From: Taibaiella sp.
GTDB taxonomy: Bacteria; Bacteroidota; Bacteroidia; Chitinophagales; Chitinophagaceae
NCBI GenBank assembly: GCA_019454705.1
Contig: JACFNS010000095.1
Coordinates: 1-5,980 of the forward strand
Reading direction: 5' to 3'
DNA: 5,980 nt
Shown here: piece by piece, positions 1 to 5,221 of the stretch
Layout of the letters: the number at the start of each line of letters is the position of its first letter
How positions within the stretch are numbered: the first letter of the stretch is position 1
Notes under the pieces: model-generated
Seen by the model: the letters and a program-made list of their open reading frames with translations, nothing else
Databases searched by the model: none
Told to the model about the DNA's origin: nothing
Translations under genes and position numbers: made by a program

Positions 1-259
1 GTACCACACCAGGCATTATTCACAATTTATTCCCTACTACAACCTGAGGCACGAAGCTATACCCGGCATGACGGGCATGGCGCAGGTAAAAGGCTTTATA
101 GGTGAAATAAACGTAGAACGCGAACTGCGCAAACGCATCCAGTGGGATGTGTACTACCTGAAACACCGCAGCATATCCATGGATATTAAAATTATCATCG
201 GCACTTTCGGCCAGGTCTTTGCAAAAGCATTTGAAAGTATTACCGGCAAGAATAAATAA
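1..259 (+). CDS. Bacterial sugar transferase (polyprenyl-phosphate sugar phosphotransferase), C-terminal part
   Basis: This is the last 85 codons of a gene that enters from the left edge; the reading frame is open from base 2 to the TAA at 257-259. The family moves a sugar-1-phosphate from a nucleotide sugar to undecaprenyl phosphate at the inner membrane, the first step of exopolysaccharide or O-antigen synthesis. The visible part carries the end of the catalytic domain: a Y-x-L-R-H segment, the hallmark PGMTGMAQVKG (family form PGITGxAQVxG), a charged stretch with RIQWDVYYLKHRS and the closing S-x-x-x-D-I-K-I-I-I-G-T segment. This order matches the C-terminus of WcaJ/WbaP-like enzymes. The N-terminal membrane helices and catalytic start lie outside the window, so the sugar specificity and full length cannot be read. 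An ATG at 68 is internal, because conserved sequence continues upstream of it. Family assignment is firm; substrate is unknown. Confidence 0.9.
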   Translation, partial: YHTRHYSQFIPYYNLRHEAIPGMTGMAQVKGFIGEINVERELRKRIQWDVYYLKHRSISMDIKIIIGTFGQVFAKAFESITGKNK

Positions 260-302
260 CCGTTAATACTGATTTTAATCAGCCATCTGTTGTTATTTTT
301 TT
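251..302 (+). terminator. Possible weak terminator after the sugar transferase gene
   Basis: The 73-base gap between the sugar transferase stop and the stress-protein start holds an inverted repeat CTGATTTTAATCAG (269-282). A longer-range pairing is also possible between AAATAAC (254-260, including the stop codon) and GTTATTT (292-298). Seven Ts follow at 296-302. The inner stem is short and AT-rich and lies 13 bases from the T-run, so this is a poor match to a classic intrinsic terminator. It would sit where one is expected if the two genes are separate units. No clear Bacteroidota promoter (TTG near -33, TAnnTTTG near -7) was found for the next gene; TACTTTTC at 306-313 is a one-mismatch -7 candidate without a properly spaced -33. 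Confidence 0.3.
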
Positions 303-332
303 CCGTACTTTTCAGGAGAATATTACAGCACT

Positions 333-1157
333 ATGGCGACAATTATTACAGCAACAGACTATACAGACGTAGCTACCAACGCGGTATATTATACCTGCGA
401 TACGGCCAAGGCGCTTAACAGCAAGGTGGTGGTGGTACACGCATATACTATACCTGTGGCCTTTCACGAAAACCCAATGCCTGTCATATCCCTGGAGGAG
501 AGCAAAAGTATTGCTGAATCGCAAATGACTGTATTGATAGAAGACCTGCAGGAAAAATACCCGGGCCTTCCTATTGAGGGCAGCGTGCTGTATGGCGACA
601 TCACTGACAATCTGAAAGACTACATAAAAAAATACAGTGCCTGGATGGTGGTGGTAGGCAACAGCAGTACCGATGACAATGGTTTCTGGCTGGGTAGCAA
701 CCTGATGAGCACCCTGCGCCATTTGCAGTGCCCTGTGTTGGCAGTACCTGAGAGCTACAAATACAAAAATGTAGGTAAAATTACCTTTGCCTGCGATATG
801 AATAATATTTCAGAAAAAATACCGGCGGATAAACTGACCGCAATTGTCAGGAGGTTGGGCAGCGAACTGCATGTATTGAACGTAGATAGCAAAAACAGGC
901 ATTTCGACCCCGAAACACCATACGAATACGCCCGCCTGCAGGAAATGCTGCACGATGTGCAGCCACAATATCACCATGTTGAACATGAAGATATTGATGC
1001 GGGTATCCAGCTATTTGTAGAAGCTAATAATATGGACTGGCTGGTAGTAGTACCGCATCGGCACAATTTCTTCGAGAGTTTGTTTCACAAAAGCCATACA
1101 AAAGCAATAGTAAAGCAGGCGCATATACCGTTGCTGGCGCTGCACGAAAAGGCTTAA
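333..1157 (+). CDS. Universal stress protein with two UspA domains
   Basis: A 274-residue cytoplasmic protein made of two tandem UspA (PF00582) domains, the usual length for Bacteroidota double-domain members. Domain 1 (about 1-140) starts MATIITATDYTDVATNA, has the beta-strand KVVVVHAY at 31-38 and ends with VVVGNSSTDDNGFWLGSN (106-123) and CPVLAVP (133-139). Domain 2 (about 147-274) has KITFACDMN near its start, LHVLNVD, and a terminal block VVVPHRHNFFESLFHKSHTK (238-257) with PLLALHE. In the family, ATP binders carry G-2x-G-9x-G-S/T. Domain 1 shows only a one-residue-shorter, partly degenerate form, and domain 2 lacks the glycines, so strong ATP binding is doubtful. Such proteins help survival under starvation or stress; no specific partner can be named. 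The ATG at 333 follows AGGAG at 314-318, 14 bases away, which is rather far for a Shine-Dalgarno site. The TAA overlaps the stop of the convergent gene. Confidence 0.92.
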   Translation: MATIITATDYTDVATNAVYYTCDTAKALNSKVVVVHAYTIPVAFHENPMPVISLEESKSIAESQMTVLIEDLQEKYPGLPIEGSVLYGDITDNLKDYIKKYSAWMVVVGNSSTDDNGFWLGSNLMSTLRHLQCPVLAVPESYKYKNVGKITFACDMNNISEKIPADKLTAIVRRLGSELHVLNVDSKNRHFDPETPYEYARLQEMLHDVQPQYHHVEHEDIDAGIQLFVEANNMDWLVVVPHRHNFFESLFHKSHTKAIVKQAHIPLLALHEKA

Positions 1158-1516
1158 TCTTCTTTTTCTACAGCTTTTTTAAACTTGCGTTTTACAAGGC
1201 GGGCCAATGCATTCATGCCCAATTCGGTGCCTTTCCATTTGGCGTATCCGCTCAATACCTCTATAGCTACCTTTTTTAGTATGTTTTTTTCCACTTGGCT
1301 ACCCGCCAGTTGCAGCATGGGCAATGCTATGGCTAGCAGCTTTGCCGGTACACCTTTGGATGCCATGATGTCAATGGCTGCCGGCAATATATCATTGAAA
1401 ACAGTATCGCCGGTTTCCGGGTTATTAAAGGAGCTGGAGGTTTCAGCCCTAAGCCTCTCCTTCTCCTGCCTCAGTTCCGCCAGGCTCCTCAGTTTTTTGT
1501 GATACAAATTTGCCAT
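1154..1516 (-). CDS. Conserved-looking protein of unknown function, last gene of the YtxH/holin cluster
   Basis: I do not recognise a named family. Read from the ATG at 1516 it is a 120-residue, basic, mainly helical protein. An N-terminal charged helix (about 4-26, rich in K, R, E and L, coiled-coil-like) is followed by a polar linker SSSFNNPETGDT. A moderately hydrophobic helix follows (VPAKLLAIALPMLQLAG, 56-72; marginal as a membrane span because of its lysine), then a helical C-terminus ending in the strongly basic ARLVKRKFKKAVEKED. The frame is open upstream to an ATG at 1555, but that start would overlap the holin gene by 38 bases, and its leading MMM is merely the holin gene's aspartate repeat read in another frame. 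The ATG at 1516 falls one base after the holin TGA (TGATATG), which suggests translational coupling. It is probably a membrane-associated accessory to the two upstream proteins; this role is inferred only from gene order. Confidence 0.75.
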   Translation of the reverse strand: MANLYHKKLRSLAELRQEKERLRAETSSSFNNPETGDTVFNDILPAAIDIMASKGVPAKLLAIALPMLQLAGSQVEKNILKKVAIEVLSGYAKWKGTELGMNALARLVKRKFKKAVEKED

Positions 1517-1517
1517 A

Positions 1518-1877
1518 TCAGCCTGTGGTTGAATTTTGTGGCTTGTCATCATCATCGTCGCCCGTTAGCAGTGCTACAAAAAGCCCTGCAAACCAGTTGT
1601 GCAACCTGCGTTTAAAAACAATCAGCAGCACCAGTAGTAATATATATATACCGCACACTATCAGGTAGCCCAGGGGCACCGACCCTGTTACGGATGCAAA
1701 GTACTCACTAAGCCCAATGCCCAGGAAAATAATCACGGCGACTGCCATTATCATACCTACCATGGCAAACATAAAAAAGCCAAGTATAACGGATATCCGC
1801 TCTACCAGGCTTAGTTTCAGCATGTCCAGTCGGCCGGACAAATAGCTCAACGCTTTGTCTATCAGTTTGCCTATCAT
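1518..1877 (-). CDS. Phage holin family protein (holin superfamily III type), small inner-membrane protein
   Basis: A 119-residue protein with an amphipathic N-terminus (MIGKLIDKALSYLSGRLDML, then KLSLVERIS), two transmembrane helices (about 28-55 and 67-88) separated by a short loop (SEYFASVTGSVPLG), a basic segment KRRLHNW after helix 2, and a short acidic tail with five consecutive aspartates (GDDDDDK). This arrangement is that of the Phage_holin_3_6/YqjE-like family (PF07332). Despite the name, these are mostly chromosomal membrane proteins with no shown lysis role, and there is no endolysin or other phage gene nearby. Its ATG lies 14 bases after the TGA of the YtxH gene, and its own stop is one base from the next ATG, so it is the middle gene of a tight three-gene unit. 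No Shine-Dalgarno sequence is visible. The family call is fairly strong from topology and composition; molecular function is not known. Confidence 0.8.
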   Translation of the reverse strand: MIGKLIDKALSYLSGRLDMLKLSLVERISVILGFFMFAMVGMIMAVAVIIFLGIGLSEYFASVTGSVPLGYLIVCGIYILLLVLLIVFKRRLHNWFAGLFVALLTGDDDDDKPQNSTTG

Positions 1878-1891
1878 TTTGTCGGTTGAAA

Positions 1892-2107
1892 TCAGGAGTT
1901 ATAAATATCAGCCTCCAGGTCTTCCGCTTTTTTCTTTACGTGGTCAGCCTTACTTTTCAGTACATCTGCCCAATTGTTTACCTGGCCTTTTATCTTGTCA
2001 AAGTCCTCTCTGCGTTTCTTTTCGTCAGTAGCCAGTATGTAACCTACTGCTGCGCCTACCGCTGCACCTATTAATAATGTTGCCACTGTTCTCGCTGTGT
2101 TTGCCAT
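1892..2107 (-). CDS. YtxH domain-containing small membrane-anchored protein
   Basis: A 71-residue protein. A glycine- and alanine-rich membrane helix at about 8-26 (TVATLLIGAAVGAAVGYILA, with GxxxG-type spacing) is followed at once by a charged segment TDEKKRREDFDKIK and a long hydrophilic helix to the C-terminus (KSKADHVKKKAEDLEADI). A G-rich helix next to a basic/acidic helix is the signature of the YtxH family (PF12732), found as general-stress or envelope proteins in Firmicutes and Bacteroidota. It is the first gene of the minus-strand cluster. The start at 2107 is preceded on the minus strand by an A-rich leader (CTAAAAAACCAAGAAT), typical of Bacteroidota initiation without a Shine-Dalgarno site. 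The promoter should lie in the 161-base gap shared with the divergent AI-2E gene, but no full TTG/TAnnTTTG pair was found there. Confidence 0.82.
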   Translation of the reverse strand: MANTARTVATLLIGAAVGAAVGYILATDEKKRREDFDKIKGQVNNWADVLKSKADHVKKKAEDLEADIYNS

Positions 2108-2268
2108 ATTCTTGGTTTTTTAGTGTGAATAATTATATCCTCTTCAGCCTATACAACTATTATTCTCCAATAAAATTAAAGTATTTTAGTACTATAAAAG
2201 CTGTTATTTGTCATCGTTTCATTTATTAAACATCATGGACGGCTTTTTTGTTGTAAAATATTCACCCA

Positions 2269-3321
2269 ATGCAACTGCTTAATACAAATAATTTAAAACA
2301 AATAGCGCTGCTCAGCCTGATAGTAGTATTAGGCCTGAGCATACTCAAACATTTCACTGTTTTTGTACCCAGCGTGCTGGCTGCCGCCACCATGTATATA
2401 CTTATACGCCACTGGTATATTGTGCTGGTAACAAAACGCAAATGGAAAAAATGGGTGGCCGCGACATTTTTTATAGTTTCGGCGCTGATACTCATAGTCA
2501 TACCGCTTTTTTTTCTGTTCCAGGCTATGGCGCCCACGCTCAACAGGATATTAAGCGAAACGGCTAACCTGCAAAAAATACTGGCAACTCTTTCTGCAAA
2601 CCTGAGAGAAGCAGGCATACCTGTCAACCTCAACACGGCGCAGGTCAATAATATCATTGAAAAGATAACCACCATTGCCCCATCTGTATTAGGGGCTACT
2701 GCCAATATGCTTACAAATACTGTCTTGGCTTTCTTTTTCCTCTATTTTATGATGGTGCAGGGAAAAGAAATGGAGCATTCCATCAAAGACTTTCTGCCGT
2801 TGAAGCATGAAAATGTGGATGATATATGGCGGTCTACAAGGCTGATGGTATTTGCCAACGCCATAGGTATTCCGGTGCTGGCTGTCAGCCAGGGAATAGT
2901 AGCTACTGTTGGTTACTGGATATTCGGCGTGGAGTCATTTCTTTTTTGGGGTGTGTTAACAGGTGTATTTTCCATAGTACCGATAGTAGGCTGCGCGCTG
3001 ATATGGGCGCCGTTATGTATATACATGACCATAGAGGGCGATACGGCAAATGCTATATGGCTGGCAGTATATTCATTCATTGTCACCGGCGGGGTTGATA
3101 ATGTGCTGCGGTTTACAATACTGGACAAACTGGGCGATGTGCATCCCATTATTACCACTATAGGCATCATCATAGGTGTACCTATGTTTGGCTTTATGGG
3201 TTTTATTTTCGGCCCTTTGCTGGTGTCCTACCTGCTTTTGCTTATTAAAATCTACCGTGTCGAATTTACTGAGCACAAACCCAAATCTGATAACCCCATA
3301 CGGCGGGGGGATACTACTTAA
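2269..3321 (+). CDS. AI-2E family transporter (PerM/YdiK-like membrane protein)
   Basis: A 350-residue polytopic inner-membrane protein of the AI-2E transporter family (PF01594), near the usual family length of 340-370. Membrane segments are seen at about 11-27, 31-47 and 64-86, then a soluble/amphipathic region (about 88-140), then hydrophobic stretches at about 144-164, 195-220, 222-250, 258-276 and 292-328. Family landmarks are FFFLYFMMVQGKEMEHSIKDFLP (family pattern: helix, short loop, then a P before the next helix; 155-177), GVLTGVFSIVPIVG (228-241), and the conserved end D-N-x-L-R with HPIITTIGIIIGVPMFGFMGFIFGP (about 277-316). Members have been linked to autoinducer-2 export, sodium/proton exchange or permease roles, and the substrate here cannot be told. 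The ATG at 2269 has an AT-rich leader and no Shine-Dalgarno site; an ATG at 2235 is out of frame. The last 8 bases overlap the end of nadD. Confidence 0.9.
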   Translation: MQLLNTNNLKQIALLSLIVVLGLSILKHFTVFVPSVLAAATMYILIRHWYIVLVTKRKWKKWVAATFFIVSALILIVIPLFFLFQAMAPTLNRILSETANLQKILATLSANLREAGIPVNLNTAQVNNIIEKITTIAPSVLGATANMLTNTVLAFFFLYFMMVQGKEMEHSIKDFLPLKHENVDDIWRSTRLMVFANAIGIPVLAVSQGIVATVGYWIFGVESFLFWGVLTGVFSIVPIVGCALIWAPLCIYMTIEGDTANAIWLAVYSFIVTGGVDNVLRFTILDKLGDVHPIITTIGIIIGVPMFGFMGFIFGPLLVSYLLLLIKIYRVEFTEHKPKSDNPIRRGDTT

Positions 3322-3883
3322 AGTAATTGCTGTCAGCTATATAGTCATGTACGGTATCGGGCACTAAATAACGTATAGATTTGCCATGCTTCACCTGGTT
3401 GCGTATATAGGTGGATGAAATACTAAGCAAGGGAGCATCCAGTATAGTCAATTGTGCCCCGTGGGTATCTTCAATTTCAAAACCCGGCCTGTTGTATATA
3501 ATTATCGGGTGGGTTTTTACCAACTGCTCGTAGTTTTTCCAGCGATGGATATTCTGAAAACTATCTGAACCCATGATAACTGAAAATTTTTCCAAAGGAA
3601 ATTTCTCCGACAGGTAAGTGAGGGTATCGATGGTATAAGATGGCTTAGGGAGGCTGAATTCTATATTGCTGGCCCTGAACTTAGGGTTGTCGTCTATAGC
3701 GATTTTTACTAAATGCAGCCTGTCATATTCATTCAGCAAGGAGTGAGAATCTTTCAGCGGATTGTGCGGCGATACTACAAACCACAGTTTATCAATACCT
3801 GAGTGCTCCACTATATGGTTGGCTATTATCAGGTGGCCGATATGTATGGGATTGAAACTGCCGAAAAATAATCCGATATGCAT
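3314..3883 (-). CDS. nadD: Nicotinate-nucleotide adenylyltransferase
   Basis: A 189-residue cytoplasmic enzyme that joins nicotinate mononucleotide and ATP to give deamido-NAD plus pyrophosphate, the adenylylation step of NAD synthesis. The N-terminal GSFNPIHIGH (8-17) is the nucleotidyltransferase G-x-F-x-P-x-H-x-GH signature, with H14 and H17 expected to bind the ATP phosphates. PSYTIDTL (81-88) is the NadD-specific substrate-binding segment, GSDSF...W (105-115) forms the next conserved block, and SISSTYIR (154-161) is the C-terminal ISSTxIR phosphate-binding motif. All key motifs are intact and the length is normal. The start at 3883 places MHIGLFFG exactly where the first beta-strand should begin. 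It stands alone on the minus strand between a convergent AI-2E gene, which it overlaps by 8 bases, and a divergent secreted-protein gene. No functional link to either neighbour is evident. Confidence 0.96.
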   Translation of the reverse strand: MHIGLFFGSFNPIHIGHLIIANHIVEHSGIDKLWFVVSPHNPLKDSHSLLNEYDRLHLVKIAIDDNPKFRASNIEFSLPKPSYTIDTLTYLSEKFPLEKFSVIMGSDSFQNIHRWKNYEQLVKTHPIIIYNRPGFEIEDTHGAQLTILDAPLLSISSTYIRNQVKHGKSIRYLVPDTVHDYIADSNYFK

Positions 3884-3888
3884 GGGGG

Positions 3889-3896
3889 CAAAAATA
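3889..3896 (-). promoter_or_regulatory. Candidate Bacteroidota -7 element for nadD
   Basis: On the minus strand the bases just upstream of nadD read TATTTTTG, a perfect match to the Bacteroidota -7 consensus TAnnTTTG, followed by CCCCC and then the ATG. If used, transcription would begin at or within a few bases of the start codon, giving a leaderless or near-leaderless message. No TTG is seen at the expected -33 distance, and a six-base match can occur by chance in AT-rich DNA, so this is tentative. Confidence 0.28.
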
Positions 3897-4056
3897 GTTC
3901 AATTGCTGCATTTCGTACATGGTGAAATGATTATGTATTAATACCTACTTAAAAAAACAGTATCCTGCATACAGTTTATCTTAAAGTATTGCTAAAAGCA
4001 CCATCTTTACTTGGCTTATATACATAGATTGCAGAGTTTTATTGAAAATATCGGCT

Positions 4057-5040
4057 ATGAAAAAACTTATACTCTTATCGTTGTCTTGCCTGTCTGCTAT
4101 AGTTTCTGTAGCGCAGTTTAATTATAACCTTACTGTAACTAAAGATGCCTATCAGCCATTGGCAAACGGCACTAGCCTGAATGATACCACCATATGGGAT
4201 GATGAATTTTATATGCTTCCCCTGGGCTTCACTATGAATGTTGATGGTAAAACAACAAACCGTATCTCTGTTGAATCCATGGTAGGATTATCCACAGATA
4301 GTTTTGGCCCTGTCAATGCTTTTATGGTTACGGATCTTGATTTATTTGACCGGGGCAATGCCGGCGACTCTGTTTCACGATCCCCGGTTACCTATCAACT
4401 TACAGGGACGCCGGGCAGCAGGATTATGAAGCTGGAAGTGGCCAACGCCGCTATTTATGAAGAATATGACCTGTATGGAACCAACGACGATTCCGTCAAT
4501 TTCCAGGTGTGGTTTTACGAAGGGACTGATGTGATTGAATTCAGGTTTGGCCCATCCAATATCTCTCACTATTCCGACTATTACTACCTGACGGGAGAAC
4601 CTATGATGGGCTTTATCAAAAATATCACCATCGGCACCTCCAATTTCGATGCCTTCTATTACTTCACCGGCAACTATTTGTCGCCTGTTATAGATAGTGC
4701 CAAGGCGGGTACAGGTTTTAAAGCAGGGCTTAACATGCATCCGCCTGATAGTACTGTTATCAGGTTTGTTCCAATCCCTGTGGGCATTGGCGGTACTATG
4801 GCTATGTTATCCGAACTGCAGCTTTTGTCTAATACAGGTAATAATTTTGTCAGCCTGAACAGCCCATATAACCAACCACTGGATTATAAAATAGTATCGC
4901 TGAACGGTGCTGCTGTTCAATCAGGCTCTATTGCTACAGGAATGAATAAGCTGGACATCAGCAGTCTTACTTACGGCATGCACGTACTACTGGTTTCCTG
5001 TAGCGATGGAATTAAGTCATTCAGAATTAATAAATACTGA
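4057..5040 (+). CDS. Secreted protein of unknown function with probable T9SS type A sorting domain
   Basis: A 327-residue exported protein. Residues 1-19 form a Sec signal peptide (MKKLILLSLSC, then a hydrophobic core), with a likely signal peptidase I cut at VSVA/QF. The body (20-250) is rich in aromatic and acidic residues and looks all-beta. It includes LPLGFTMNVDGK (54-65), a SVESMVGLST segment, TPGSRIMKLEVANA (118-131) and VNFQVWFYEGTDVIEFRFG (147-165), a style common in Bacteroidota extracellular proteins that carry sorting tails. The last ~70 residues (LDYKIVSLNGAAVQSG, then LDISSLTYGMHVLLVSCSDG and FRINKY) match the pattern of a type A T9SS C-terminal domain: a short strand with x-x-D/N-G, an L-x-x-G-x-[YH]-x-[LV] turn and a basic end. 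It would be moved across the outer membrane and the tail removed. A TTG at 4042 is also in frame, but the ATG at 4057 gives the standard signal peptide. No enzyme motif was recognised; adhesive or structural roles are possible but unproven. Confidence 0.85.
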   Translation: MKKLILLSLSCLSAIVSVAQFNYNLTVTKDAYQPLANGTSLNDTTIWDDEFYMLPLGFTMNVDGKTTNRISVESMVGLSTDSFGPVNAFMVTDLDLFDRGNAGDSVSRSPVTYQLTGTPGSRIMKLEVANAAIYEEYDLYGTNDDSVNFQVWFYEGTDVIEFRFGPSNISHYSDYYYLTGEPMMGFIKNITIGTSNFDAFYYFTGNYLSPVIDSAKAGTGFKAGLNMHPPDSTVIRFVPIPVGIGGTMAMLSELQLLSNTGNNFVSLNSPYNQPLDYKIVSLNGAAVQSGSIATGMNKLDISSLTYGMHVLLVSCSDGIKSFRINKY

Positions 5041-5221
5041 TGCTTGGCTTTGTGGACAGCCGTTGCTGATTATCAACAGTTTACACAAATGCATAGTTGA
5101 CGTTTGCCTGTTTATATATAACAATACCCTGCCTTTGTGTATTAATTACTCTTTTATAGTATTTTCACGTTCCCGTTACAGGGGCATATAGAAAGGAATT
5201 GATTAAGTTAAACAGCAAACA

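Noticed and set aside
312..722. 136-codon minus-strand open frame opposite the universal stress gene
   Set aside because: It is fully antisense to a gene with clear domain motifs, and its translation, rich in H, V and C, has no family-like features; it is a coding shadow.
1514..1555. Longer start (ATG at 1555) for the minus-strand unknown gene
   Set aside because: It overlaps the holin gene by 38 bases, and its MMM start is the holin aspartate repeat in another frame; the ATG at 1516 sits one base after the upstream stop.
1545..1562. DDDDK protease-like site in the holin-family tail
   Set aside because: An acidic tail is common in such proteins, and the match to an enteropeptidase site has no biological meaning in a bacterium.
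1518..1877. Prophage remnant suggested by the holin-family name
   Set aside because: No endolysin, spanin, structural, integrase or att-like sequence is nearby; this family is mostly chromosomal, and its neighbours are housekeeping genes.
2235..2282. Fifteen-codon upstream reading frame (MDGFFVVKYSPNATA) overlapping the AI-2E start
   Set aside because: It has no ribosome site, lies in a different frame and is short enough to arise by chance; it would need conservation data to be taken seriously.
3935..3944. Perfect 10-base palindrome GTATTAATAC between nadD and the secreted-protein gene
   Set aside because: It is short and made almost only of A and T, is not repeated elsewhere in the gap, and is not placed against a recognisable promoter.
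4042..4056. TTG start five codons upstream for the secreted protein
   Set aside because: The ATG at 4057 gives a textbook signal peptide MKKLILL; the extra residues KISA add nothing typical.
4057..4089. Lipoprotein signal ending at Cys11 of the secreted protein
   Set aside because: The residues before the cysteine (S-L-S) do not fit the lipobox, the hydrophobic core would be too short, and a good signal peptidase I site follows at VSVA/QF.
5046..5077. Hairpin terminator after the secreted-protein gene (GGCT/AGCC and GTTG/CAAC pairings)
   Set aside because: The stems are only 4 bp and no T-run follows either one.
5097..5124. Sigma70-like TTGACG plus TATAAC/TAACAA promoter before the nucleotidyltransferase
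   Set aside because: The spacings are poor, and the Bacteroidota primary sigma factor uses a different consensus, so this enteric-type match carries little weight.
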